This document shows positions 21,101 through 27,887 of a stretch of DNA of 64,000 nt, in pieces (position 1 is the first letter of the stretch; every line of letters begins with the position of its first letter). This DNA comes from Magnetospirillum sp. (GTDB taxonomy: Bacteria; Pseudomonadota; Alphaproteobacteria; CACIAM-22H2). The notes beneath the pieces were generated by a model. The model was not told the origin of the DNA, did not search any database, and saw nothing but the letters and a program-made list of their open reading frames with translations. Made by a program: the position numbers and the translations under genes. Location: the NCBI GenBank assembly GCA_027532905.1, contig JAPZUA010000001.1, forward strand, positions 1,582,368-1,646,367, written 5' to 3'.

Positions 21101-23947
21101 GGCGTGCTCACATCCGGCATCGGCACGCTGGACATTATGGGGCATGGCGGCACCGCACCCGGCGGCGGCAGTGCCGGTGTCGAGTTCTATGCGGGTAGCG
21201 CCTATGCCCAGACGCAGAACGGCGCTTTGACCGTCAGCGGCTATGGCAGCACCGGCGGCGGCAACAACAATTCGGGCGTGGCCCTGGCCACAGGCCAAAT
21301 CCGCGCGACGGGGGCGGGTGCGGTCGATGTCTCCGGTGCGGGCGGTGCCGGCGGCAGTTTCGGCGTGAGCGTGCAGGGCGGCGGTACAACCCTGATCTCG
21401 ACCACCGACGGCAATCTCACGGTCATCGGCAATGGCGGCCTCGGCAGCGGCGGCGGCTTCGAAAGCTGGGGCGTCAATGTCGCGGGCCAGTCCGGCCTCG
21501 GCGCCATCCAATCCACGGGGACCGGCAACGTCTCCGTGACCGGAACGGCGGGTGCGACCAGCGGCAATGGGCGCTACGGCGTGATGATCGGCACCGGCGG
21601 CAGCATCGTCGCGACCAGTGCCGCTGGCGGCACGCTTAGCGTCACCGGCACCGGCGGCCCGGGAACGGGCACGAACAACCACGGCATTTACCTGACCGGT
21701 GCGGGTGCGACGATCTGGGGGACCGGTTTCAATGTGACGTTGACCGGCACGGGCGGCACTGGCGCGACAAGCGGCGACGGCATCCGCTTCGACAGCGGCG
21801 CCAACACGCATTCGGACGACGGCCAACTGACCATGACCGGCGTCGGCACGGGCAGCGGCTTCGGCATTGCCGCAACCGGCACCAGTTCGACGATCGGCGA
21901 CCCCGCCTCGGCCGGCAATATCAATATCATCGCCGATACGGTGTCGATGAGCGCGGCGACGCTCGGCATCGAAACCGACGGGCAAGTTCTGATCCGGCCC
22001 GTCAATTCGGGCACCACGATCGGCATCGGCGGCGGTGCGGGCACGCAGCAATTGCCCAGCGACATGAGTTTCGTCGATGCCGCCTTGCTCGTCGTCGGCG
22101 ACCCGACTGCGGGTGCGATCGAGGTCGGTGCGGGCGGCGTCAGTACGGCCACCGGGACGGATTTGGGTTTGCGCGGCGCTTCGATCGCACTCACCGGCGA
22201 CGTGACGCTGGGGGCCGTCAGAACGCTCACCCTCTACGCCAACACCAACGGCGTCACCCAGGCGGCCGGCAGTACGATAACGGCGGCCAATCTGGTGTTG
22301 CGCGGGGCCGGCGACTTTGCGGTCAATCGGGCGGGCTCCGGCTACAACAACATCACGAACGTCGCCGCCGACGTGACCGCCGGATCGGGCTCCGGCGCAA
22401 TCGTTCTTTATACGGGTGCGGGTGGCGGCTCGAGTTCCAACGCGCTGACCGACGGCGTCGGCACCGTCAACGGCATCTCCACGCCGGGCGGGCTCACCTG
22501 GGTCGCGCTCAACGGCCTCACGCAGACGGGGGCCGGCGTCATCTCGGTCGGTGGTGTCACGAACCTCACCGCGCAGAACGGCACGCTCGACATGTCGGCC
22601 GCCCCCAACACGTTCAGCGGCCAGGTCGCCGCCACAAGTGCGGGCGGCGGGTCGATCCTGCTCACGGCGAGCTCGCTTGCGCTCGGCAGCATCAATTCGG
22701 CCGGCAACGTGATTCTGAACGCTACAAGCGGCGGCATTACGCATGGTAGCCCGGTTACGGCGAACGGCAATCTGAATGCGGCGGCTAATGGCGGCGCGAT
22801 CGTGCTGTCGAACCACCTGAACGTCGTTGCGGGCTCGGTGTCGCTCGCCACGTCGGGCGGTGCGCACGACATCTCCTGGGACCAACTCGGGCCGATGCTA
22901 GTCGGCAGCATTTCTTCGAGCGGCCAGCTCGATATCAACATCACCAACGGCGGCATCAGCCAGGTCGGTGCGATCTCGACGGGCGGTGCGACGAACCTTA
23001 TCGTCGATACTGGAAATATCGCGCTGACGAACGCCGCCAACGCGTTTGTCGGTCCCATCGTCGCGTCGAACCCGTCCGGCGACATTTCGATCGCCAACAC
23101 GGGCAACACGCTGTTCGGCAATATCGCGTCGAACGGCGTGCTGAACGTGTCGGTCACCGGCGGCACGCTTTCGCAGGTGGGCAGCACGGCGATCACCACG
23201 ACGGGCAACGCTACCCTCACGCTCGCGGGCGCCTACGCAATGACGCTGACCGAATCGGGCAACAATGTCGGCGGCAATCTCGCGCTGTCGGGGAGCACTG
23301 GTACGCTCGACGGCATCCTGCTCGGCACCGTGACAGTGACCACCGGTACCTTTGTCGTCAACGGCGTCACGTATACCGCCGCAGCGCCGCCGCCTACCAA
23401 CAATACGACGCCAGTGCCCGGTGCGGGCGTGGGTGGCACCACGGTTTCGAGCGCGCTCACCGATGCTGCGCCGATTTCGCAGATTCAGGGCGCAGCTGCG
23501 CTGCCGCCGCCGCCGGGTGCGACAGCGGTCGTTTCCGATACGGTTGCGTTGCTGACCGGCGGGCCCGGCCCGCTTATTGGCGGCGGTCCCGGTGCGCCGG
23601 CCGGTCCTGGCGGCCAAGCCGAAGGCGGCGAGGGCGGTCCGGCGGTTTCGCCCGTTGGCGTTGTCTCGGCGCCGCCGCCACCGCCGGCCGCAGCTGGTCC
23701 GGGTGCGCCGCCGCCCGCCGCATCGCCGGGCGCGCCGCCGCCGCCTGCCATCGTCGTTTCAGGCGGTCCGCCGCCTGGACCCGGTGCGCCGCCGCTCGTT
23801 CCGACAACGGCACCGCCGCCCGCCGTCACGGCCGTCGGCAATGTCGGCGGGGCGTCTGCGCCCGCAGTGAATGGCGGTGCGGTGCAGCCGACGACCAGCG
23901 CGCCCCAAACCGCCGTCACGTCGCCGTTCCCGTCGATGTCTTTCTAA
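15161..23947 (+). CDS. Giant filamentous-haemagglutinin-type secreted adhesin
   Basis: About 2,928 residues. An unusually long, arginine-rich leader precedes a signal peptide that ends near residue 41 (PGLA). The TPS domain at about 45-170 has the family's hallmarks (NLAIDWQSFSIG, VIMSPNGIVFGPNS), which direct two-partner secretion through a TpsB/FhaC outer-membrane pore. More than 2,500 residues of degenerate, Gly/Thr/Ser-rich beta-helix repeats follow, and then a Pro/Gly/Ala-rich tail over the last ~170 residues. No TpsB gene lies in the window. I chose the ATG at 15161; a GTG at 15119 and an ATG at 15233 are alternatives, none with a clear ribosome site. Likely role: surface adhesion or biofilm. 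Confidence 0.9.
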   Translation: MKLDRRTCSAGKSRRLQRRRAAARMGWPLALAVGFSVPGLAQTLPQGGNVVGGAGTITQTAPNQLTINQASQNLAIDWQSFSIGANNIVRFVQPSTSAVALNRVLNGDPSQIYGQIEANGQVVIMSPNGIVFGPNSRIDVNALVATTANISTLDFMAGKLLFDQASSDANARVVNQGIISVAQGGFAVLAAANVSNQGQIIANGGTVVLGGTKTFAIDFHGDGLLKFAATGVVDQKPTGADALVENSGSIEANGGRVLLTARAARSVLDNVINTTGIVVARTASLVNGEIVIDGGDSGIVHVAGTLDASGAAAGESGGTVKVLGEKVGLFENARIDASGTVGGGTVLVGGNYQGMGPEANAQYLYMDARAVIDASSASGDGGRVILWSDLATRNAGHINVAGARNGGFIEVSSKGFLDFRGTVNLRGLTGRAGELLLDPTDITISSSSSSGDMSGVSPFVGSNASSNLDVAVLNAALAGGDVTVTTASAGAGTGNIDVTATIANSVAGRTLTLRADGAITVGTGGYISSGGYLFNVSLRAAGNITVGGTGIVTSGGNLTTESAGGGGQAGGNFVSTANINAGTGNVTLAHAGTISIDAAINTTGQLSINAGGATTQTAAITGPASLVIGGTGAVTLANAGNSFSNITLSRTGTSANVSIVNAISGNFQTSTLGSGTFTYSSATAGFLQSGGITQDASGGAVSISGGTGTVTLSQANSFSGPVTVTGDTITVSAAQTATGTGSLSLAATRNVAISANLTTAGGDILITGNVASWAPAYETNTPVFGTASGTFDGVQVNAGVSINAGGGDIAIAGKGGDTGANQHGVRIYAAAATPTTISTTGAGTITLFGHGGLSSGVAGGGLGGSHGGFRFDGDATGVVDVSTANGNIKMVGTGGGTGVSSDNNGGGVFFHTKVRATGSGSIDIAGTPGVGASAGLAAILSQTEISTVSGNIALTGTGGTAYVNDAAFAGSSKGLWLTGATVKTTGSGNITLRGIAGTEGPGILISNASGTVTLGDAAMTGNLTIQANSLTYTGANTILHQSGTGTLTFRTDTAPTNLVFYGSGGGLQLTSTIVNAFAGNFATLAIGDASQTGTITTGAAFTAASGQSLSLTTGGNLTVNYALTTAGAGAISLTSAKGIALLGNVTTAGGDIVMMGGNVGPWTSPFTNPTPTFGAATGTFVGVAIGAAIQVTAGANGNIAIAGRGGDTGGSQYGIQMYSGATVSTSGTGAINMVGRGGGNGDGMAIDGATVSSTGSGAIQMVAIPGTTTGGGFLFSGAVTLGNAAYTGNLTLRSDGAIAGTASVALPHQAGTGNFTVRTHTDATPIFAATAGAGLEFASDLLSAASSYGGIVVGSPTQSGTITMGAHTLANQFTVVGGTAAISIAGAVALSTHTLSLESGGTVTQSAAITGTNGNLALGGTGSGAVTLTNGGNSFGMLSLARTGSTGSVAVSTTAALDLASSAIGTGTLAVTSGSGISQSGSLTQSAGGGSVTFDGGSGTVGLSAANTFTGDFAATGSTVVVSAVQTLARVGSQNFDLTGTSGNVLIQANVAKTNTGGAAMSIAAFETAWFDNAGLSSNGGAITIWGNAPGGSNSAGSSAGTAWGVRIDGASAVVSAGAGAISIVGKGSTDAGSGQHGIAMINGGSVQTTTGAIAMQGRGGDGTATGQLGIVLQNSTVQSSSGTVTLTGWGGANSSSDAHGIYVDAGGSVASATGNVTLNGTAPTATAVYLFGGSVSTGGSGTLTLQGSALSGTGIEGGTGSTITAGTGTLTLVSDRDVSIANTLLTTGGALDVTATGSINLSNASNSIGGNTTINATGSTSNVNFRNTAANQNLNVSSTGYLDLYDLSVTGDLTASAVGALTVNTSFAMAAGRQVALTATGVMSTIEISGNVTLSNGNFSAISDRGIAVTANIATNGGDIVMYGHAPGGDVNVGTATGGFHGVRIDGAITVDAGGGNIDIRGRGGNSGSFHGVTIRNGAGVLTSGIGTLDIMGHGGTAPGGGSAGVEFYAGSAYAQTQNGALTVSGYGSTGGGNNNSGVALATGQIRATGAGAVDVSGAGGAGGSFGVSVQGGGTTLISTTDGNLTVIGNGGLGSGGGFESWGVNVAGQSGLGAIQSTGTGNVSVTGTAGATSGNGRYGVMIGTGGSIVATSAAGGTLSVTGTGGPGTGTNNHGIYLTGAGATIWGTGFNVTLTGTGGTGATSGDGIRFDSGANTHSDDGQLTMTGVGTGSGFGIAATGTSSTIGDPASAGNINIIADTVSMSAATLGIETDGQVLIRPVNSGTTIGIGGGAGTQQLPSDMSFVDAALLVVGDPTAGAIEVGAGGVSTATGTDLGLRGASIALTGDVTLGAVRTLTLYANTNGVTQAAGSTITAANLVLRGAGDFAVNRAGSGYNNITNVAADVTAGSGSGAIVLYTGAGGGSSSNALTDGVGTVNGISTPGGLTWVALNGLTQTGAGVISVGGVTNLTAQNGTLDMSAAPNTFSGQVAATSAGGGSILLTASSLALGSINSAGNVILNATSGGITHGSPVTANGNLNAAANGGAIVLSNHLNVVAGSVSLATSGGAHDISWDQLGPMLVGSISSSGQLDINITNGGISQVGAISTGGATNLIVDTGNIALTNAANAFVGPIVASNPSGDISIANTGNTLFGNIASNGVLNVSVTGGTLSQVGSTAITTTGNATLTLAGAYAMTLTESGNNVGGNLALSGSTGTLDGILLGTVTVTTGTFVVNGVTYTAAAPPPTNNTTPVPGAGVGGTTVSSALTDAAPISQIQGAAALPPPPGATAVVSDTVALLTGGPGPLIGGGPGAPAGPGGQAEGGEGGPAVSPVGVVSAPPPPPAAAGPGAPPPAASPGAPPPPAIVVSGGPPPGPGAPPLVPTTAPPPAVTAVGNVGGASAPAVNGGAVQPTTSAPQTAVTSPFPSMSF
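16950..20100 (+). repeat. Degenerate large-scale internal duplication in the adhesin
   Basis: Two segments of the adhesin gene, about 16950-17660 and 19320-20100, encode the same order of modules: a TQ(T/S)AAITG strand, NSF followed by L-(S/A)-RTG, a GGxVS or GGSVT turn, GTGTV or GSGTV, then a GGxI block ending in QHG. A second pair (about 18194 and 18994) begins VTLG(D/N)AAxTGNLT. Identity is partial, so the duplications are old. This points to growth of the beta-helix by repeated tandem duplication. Confidence 0.6.
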
Positions 23948-23957
23948 CCGGGTCTTT

Positions 23958-24935
23958 CTAGCCGGCGCTCACGCGCGGCCGATGGCACTCGGCTTCGTGC
24001 CCGGGCGCGAGGGCGGCGATCGGCGGCGAAACGCTGCGGCACATCTCGTCGGCCAAGCGGCAGCGCGGCGCAAAGGCGCAGCCCGTGGGCATGCGCGACA
24101 GATCGGGGGGTGCCCCCGGAATCGCTTCGAGCCGCGTGCCGCGCATCGCCCCATGCACCGTCGAAGCAAGCAGCCCCTGCGGATAGGGATGGGCCGTGCG
24201 GCGGATCACGTCGGCGGCCGAGCCGCGCTCGACGATGCGGCCGCCATACATCACGGCCATGCGGTCAGAGACTTCGACCGCAACGCCGACATCGTGCGTG
24301 ACGAAAATCACGGCCATGCCGAACTCTTTCTGGAGTTCGCGCAGCAGCAGCAGGATCTGGATCTGCACGGTCGCGTCGAGTGCCGTCGTCGGCTCGTCGG
24401 CGAGCAGCAATTGCGGTTTGCACGCCAGCGCCAACGCGATCATCGCGCGCTGGCGCATGCCGCCGGACATTTCGTGCGGATAGGCGTCGAGCCGCCGCTT
24501 GGCGGACGGGATGCGCACGCGCTCGAGCATTTCAAGCGCGCGGGCGCGCCCGGCCTCGCGGCCCACGTCTTCGTGGCGCATCACCGCCTCGGCGATCTGG
24601 TCGCCTACCGTGAATACGGGATCGAAGGCCAGCATCGGCTCCTGGAAGATCATCGACACCACGCCGCCGCGATAGCGGCGAAGTGCGCGCTCGTCCATCG
24701 CGAGCACGTCGTGGCCCGCGACCGTGACCTTGCCGGAGAGCGTCGTGCGCGACGCAGGCAGAAGACGCAGTAAGGCTTTGAGCGTGACCGATTTGCCCGA
24801 GCCGGACTCGCCGAGCAACCCCAGCACTTCGCCGGGTTGGAGCGCGAAATCGACGCCGTTGACCGCATGCACCGTGCGGTCGGCCGATTTGAACAGCACG
24901 CGCAAACCTTCGACGGAAACCAGCGGCGCGGTCAT
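23958..24935 (-). CDS. Oligopeptide-type ABC transporter ATPase (DppD-like)
   Basis: A 325-residue cytoplasmic ATPase of the Dpp/Opp/Nik family that energises uptake with its DppF-like partner. Walker A GESGSGKS, the signature MSGGMRQR, Walker B LLLADEP and the H-loop THD are intact. The C-terminal CAFAPRC cysteine region, typical of oligopeptide ATPases and of the kind shown to hold an Fe-S cluster in some DppD proteins, is present. Its ATG overlaps the stop of the DppF-like gene by ATGA, which indicates coupled translation. It is the last gene of the first transporter operon and ends 10 bp from the convergent adhesin gene. Confidence 0.93.
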   Translation of the reverse strand: MTAPLVSVEGLRVLFKSADRTVHAVNGVDFALQPGEVLGLLGESGSGKSVTLKALLRLLPASRTTLSGKVTVAGHDVLAMDERALRRYRGGVVSMIFQEPMLAFDPVFTVGDQIAEAVMRHEDVGREAGRARALEMLERVRIPSAKRRLDAYPHEMSGGMRQRAMIALALACKPQLLLADEPTTALDATVQIQILLLLRELQKEFGMAVIFVTHDVGVAVEVSDRMAVMYGGRIVERGSAADVIRRTAHPYPQGLLASTVHGAMRGTRLEAIPGAPPDLSRMPTGCAFAPRCRLADEMCRSVSPPIAALAPGHEAECHRPRVSAG

Positions 24936-25990
24936 GCGGCACCTGCCGTGCGGCTATGGTCGGAGCCGGCCACGTTCATGTGGCAGGCGACCGCGTGTTT
25001 GGCGTCGCCCGCGACTGCCGCAAGGTCCGGCACTTTAGCCGCACAGACGGGCTCCGAGAACGGGCAGCGCGTGTGGAAGCGGCAGCCCGCCGGCGGGTTG
25101 ATCGGGTTCGGCGGATCGCCTGCGATGGGCGCTTCTTGCGTGCGCGCATCGGGGTCCATCGACGGCATCGCCGACAACAGCGCCTTCGTATAGGGATGGC
25201 GCGGATTGCCGTAGATCGCGTCGACCGGACCGATCTCGGCCACGCGGCCCAGATACATGACCATCACGCGGTCGGACATGTAGCGCACCACGTTGAGATC
25301 GTGGCTGATGAATACGTAGGTGAGGCCGAGCTCGGTCTTCAGATCCTGCAGCAGATTGAGCACCTGCGCTTCGACCGATTTGTCGAGTGCCGACACCGCT
25401 TCGTCGAGAATCACGAGGCGCGGGCGGAGCGCGAGGGCGCGCGCGATATTCACGCGCTGGCGCTGGCCGCCCGATAATTCGTGCGGATAGCGGCGCACGA
25501 ACAGATTGGGATTGAGCCCGACTTGCTGAAGCAATTCGCGCGCGCGCGCTTTGGCCTCTTTGGCGCCGAGCCCGTGCACTTTGGGTCCGAACGAGATCGA
25601 GTCTTCGATCGTGAGGCGCGGATTGAGGGACGCAAAGCTGTCCTGAAACACCATTTGCACATGGCGGCGCATCTCGCGCAGATCGAGCCCGTCTTGCGAG
25701 CCGATCTTGAGGCCGTCGTACAGCACTTCGCCCGCGTCGGGGTCGATGAGTCGCACGAGCAGGCGCGCGGTCGTCGATTTGCCGCAGCCCGATTCGCCGA
25801 CGATGCCGAGCGTTTCGCCCTTGGCGACGTCGAAATCGATGCCGTCCACGGCCTGCACGACCGCAACGGTGCGATTGAGCACGCCGCCTTTGATCGGGAA
25901 ATGTTTGACGAGGCCGCGGATCGACAAAAGCGGCTGTGCGGGGCCGCCGATATCTTCGTCGGCGATGCCCTGGGGAATGGAAGCGCTCAC
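24932..25990 (-). CDS. Oligopeptide-type ABC transporter ATPase (DppF-like)
   Basis: A 352-residue second ATPase of the same transporter. Walker A GESGCGKS, signature LSGGQRQR and Walker B LVILDEA are present, and the C-terminal CRFHTRCPF region marks the oligopeptide/dipeptide family. The GTG at 25990 was chosen as start because it overlaps the stop of the permease gene in a GTGA arrangement. The frame extends further upstream only as antisense of the permease. The Walker B reads DEAVSALD rather than the usual DEPTSALD, a variant common in DppF proteins. Confidence 0.93.
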   Translation of the reverse strand: MSASIPQGIADEDIGGPAQPLLSIRGLVKHFPIKGGVLNRTVAVVQAVDGIDFDVAKGETLGIVGESGCGKSTTARLLVRLIDPDAGEVLYDGLKIGSQDGLDLREMRRHVQMVFQDSFASLNPRLTIEDSISFGPKVHGLGAKEAKARARELLQQVGLNPNLFVRRYPHELSGGQRQRVNIARALALRPRLVILDEAVSALDKSVEAQVLNLLQDLKTELGLTYVFISHDLNVVRYMSDRVMVMYLGRVAEIGPVDAIYGNPRHPYTKALLSAMPSMDPDARTQEAPIAGDPPNPINPPAGCRFHTRCPFSEPVCAAKVPDLAAVAGDAKHAVACHMNVAGSDHSRTAGAA

Positions 25991-26880
25991 AGTTTCACGT
26001 CCATGGCCGAGCGCAAGCCGTCCGAAAACAGATTGAAGCAGATCGAGGTCACGAAGATCATCGCCCCCGGCAAGGCCGCGACGGCCGGCTGCACGTAGAT
26101 TGCGGTGCGCAGCGTGTTCAGCATCAGGCCCCATTCGGCCTCGGGCGGCTTGGTGCCGAGCCCGAGGAACGACAGGCCCGAGGCAAGGATCATCGACACC
26201 GACACGAGGCCCGTCGCATAGACGAAGACCGGCCCCAGCACGTTGCCGAGAATATGCACGCGGATGATGGTGAGCGCCCCCGCACCGCTCGCGCGTGCCG
26301 CATCGACGAAATCGAGATTGCGCACTTGCGTGGTCACGCTTTCGGCCACGCGCGCGATGGGCGGGATGAACACGACCGTCAGCGACACGATCGAATTGAA
26401 AATGCCGGCCCCGAGGGCGCCCGAAATCGCGATCGCGAGCAGCACCGAGGGGAAGGCGTAGAACACGTCGATCGTGCGCATGATCGCCATGTTGGTCTTG
26501 CCGCCGACATAGCCTGCGACCACGCCCAGAAACGTGCCGATCAAAAACGCGTTCAGCACGGGCACGATGCCCATGAACAGCGACAAGCGTCCGCCATAGA
26601 TGAGGCGCGTGAGCATGTCACGGCCAAGCTCGTCGGTGCCGAGCGGATAGCCCTCGGTGCCGATGGGGCGCAAGCGCCGGATGATCGAGCCGCGATAGGG
26701 ATCGCCCGGTGCGATGAGCGGTGCGAAGATCGCGGCAAGCAGGATCAGCACGAGCACGGCCAAACACGCCATCGCGACCTTGTCGCGTGCCAAGCGCCGC
26801 AGAACGTTGGACCAATAGCCGCGCGAGGCGACCGGCACTTGGCCCGCGTCGTTCGCGGCGGCGGCGGAAGCAGCGCTCAT
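25987..26880 (-). CDS. Oligopeptide-type ABC transporter permease (DppC-like)
   Basis: A 297-residue inner-membrane permease with one N-terminal membrane segment (about 35-57), an extracytoplasmic loop with the family motif PLGTDELGRDMLTR, and five further segments. The EAA loop for ATPase contact reads VDAARASGAGALTIIRVHILGN, a good match to the DppC/OppC consensus. It lies 1 bp downstream of the DppB-like gene and overlaps the next ATPase gene, so all are one transcript. Confidence 0.93.
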   Translation of the reverse strand: MSAASAAAANDAGQVPVASRGYWSNVLRRLARDKVAMACLAVLVLILLAAIFAPLIAPGDPYRGSIIRRLRPIGTEGYPLGTDELGRDMLTRLIYGGRLSLFMGIVPVLNAFLIGTFLGVVAGYVGGKTNMAIMRTIDVFYAFPSVLLAIAISGALGAGIFNSIVSLTVVFIPPIARVAESVTTQVRNLDFVDAARASGAGALTIIRVHILGNVLGPVFVYATGLVSVSMILASGLSFLGLGTKPPEAEWGLMLNTLRTAIYVQPAVAALPGAMIFVTSICFNLFSDGLRSAMDVKL

Positions 26881-26881
26881 C

Positions 26882-27835
26882 TCAGCCTCGCTTGATGCGC
26901 GGATCGAGCCAGGTTTGCACCAGATCGACCAGCAGGTTGAGGGTCACGAAAAACATCGCCAGCACCAGGATGTTGCCCTGCAGCAGCGGCAGGTCGCGCT
27001 GCAGGATCGCGTTGCCGAGCAGGAAGCCCGAGCCCGGCCACGCGAACACCGTCTCGATCAGGATCGAGCCGCCGAGCAGATAGCCAAGCTGCAGCCCCAT
27101 CACGGCGAGGCCCGTGGGAGCGGCGTTTTTGAGGATGTGCAGGAAGATGCCGCGCTCCGAAAGGCCCTTGGCGCGAAGTGCGTCGACGAATTCCTGCGAG
27201 AGAATGTCCGACACGAGTGCGCGCACCGAGCGCGCCACGATGCCGAGCGGAATGACCGACATGGTCAAGGCGGGCAGAATGAGATGGCGCATATGCTGCC
27301 AATCCCATTCCCAATCGGCCGAGCCGCCGGGACCCGCACCTGTTGCGGGCAGCCAATTGAGCTGCACCGAGAAGATGATCACGAGCACCATGCCAAGCCA
27401 GTAATGCGGCAGCGAGATGCCGGCGACGGCGAGTGCGCTCGAAGCGCGGTCGACCCAGGTGCCGCGATAATAGCCCGCAACGAACCCGAGGAACGCGCCG
27501 ACGAGAAAGCCGAAAGCGGCCGCGAACACGGCGAGCATGAAAGTGTTGCCGATGGCGCGCCAGACTTCGGCCGCCACGGGCCGGCCGGTCGCGATCGAAA
27601 AACCGAGATCGCCGCTAAGGGCGCGCCAGATCCACAACCCGAATTGCACGGGCAGCGGCTTGTCGAAGCCGTAGGCGGCGCGCAGCTGTTCTTGCATTTC
27701 CTGCGAGGCGTCGGCAGGCAGCACCGACACCAAAGGATCGCCCGGTGCGATATGCACAAGCAAAAAACACACGAGGCTCACGCCCAGTGCGATGGGGACA
27801 GCGTAGAGAATTCGTTTGAGGAGATATTCGAGCAT
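26882..27835 (-). CDS. Oligopeptide-type ABC transporter permease (DppB-like)
   Basis: A 317-residue permease. It begins LLKRILYAVPIALGVSLVCFLLVHIAPGDP, the classic DppB N-terminus (first membrane segment followed by the APGDP motif), and carries five further membrane segments plus the EAA-type loop FVDALRAKGLSERGIFLHILKNA. It pairs with the DppC-like protein as a heterodimer. A strong hairpin at 27850-27879 separates it from the binding-protein gene upstream, so its expression is probably lower than that of the binding protein. Confidence 0.93.
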   Translation of the reverse strand: MLEYLLKRILYAVPIALGVSLVCFLLVHIAPGDPLVSVLPADASQEMQEQLRAAYGFDKPLPVQFGLWIWRALSGDLGFSIATGRPVAAEVWRAIGNTFMLAVFAAAFGFLVGAFLGFVAGYYRGTWVDRASSALAVAGISLPHYWLGMVLVIIFSVQLNWLPATGAGPGGSADWEWDWQHMRHLILPALTMSVIPLGIVARSVRALVSDILSQEFVDALRAKGLSERGIFLHILKNAAPTGLAVMGLQLGYLLGGSILIETVFAWPGSGFLLGNAILQRDLPLLQGNILVLAMFFVTLNLLVDLVQTWLDPRIKRG

Positions 27836-27849
27836 CTTCGTACGGGATC

Positions 27850-27879
27850 GACCGGACGGGCGCGTGAGCCCGCCCGGTC
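27850..27879 (-). terminator. Intra-operon hairpin between binding-protein and permease genes
   Basis: A 12-bp stem with one mismatch (27850-27861 with 27868-27879) and a six-base loop, placed 9 bases after the binding-protein stop on the minus strand. There is no following T-run, so it is more likely an mRNA-stabilising or attenuating hairpin than a full terminator. Confidence 0.55.
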
Positions 27880-27887
27880 GGAACCCT

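Noticed and set aside
16950..21900. Regular repeats that might be a CRISPR array
   Set aside because: The repeats are degenerate, of variable length, in one coding frame and encode beta-helix turns. No cas genes or identical spaced repeats exist.
20672..22885. Minus-strand frame of 737 residues inside the adhesin gene
   Set aside because: It is a mirror of the Gly/Thr/Ser repeats; the plus-strand frame is continuous across the whole gene with a secreted-adhesin layout.
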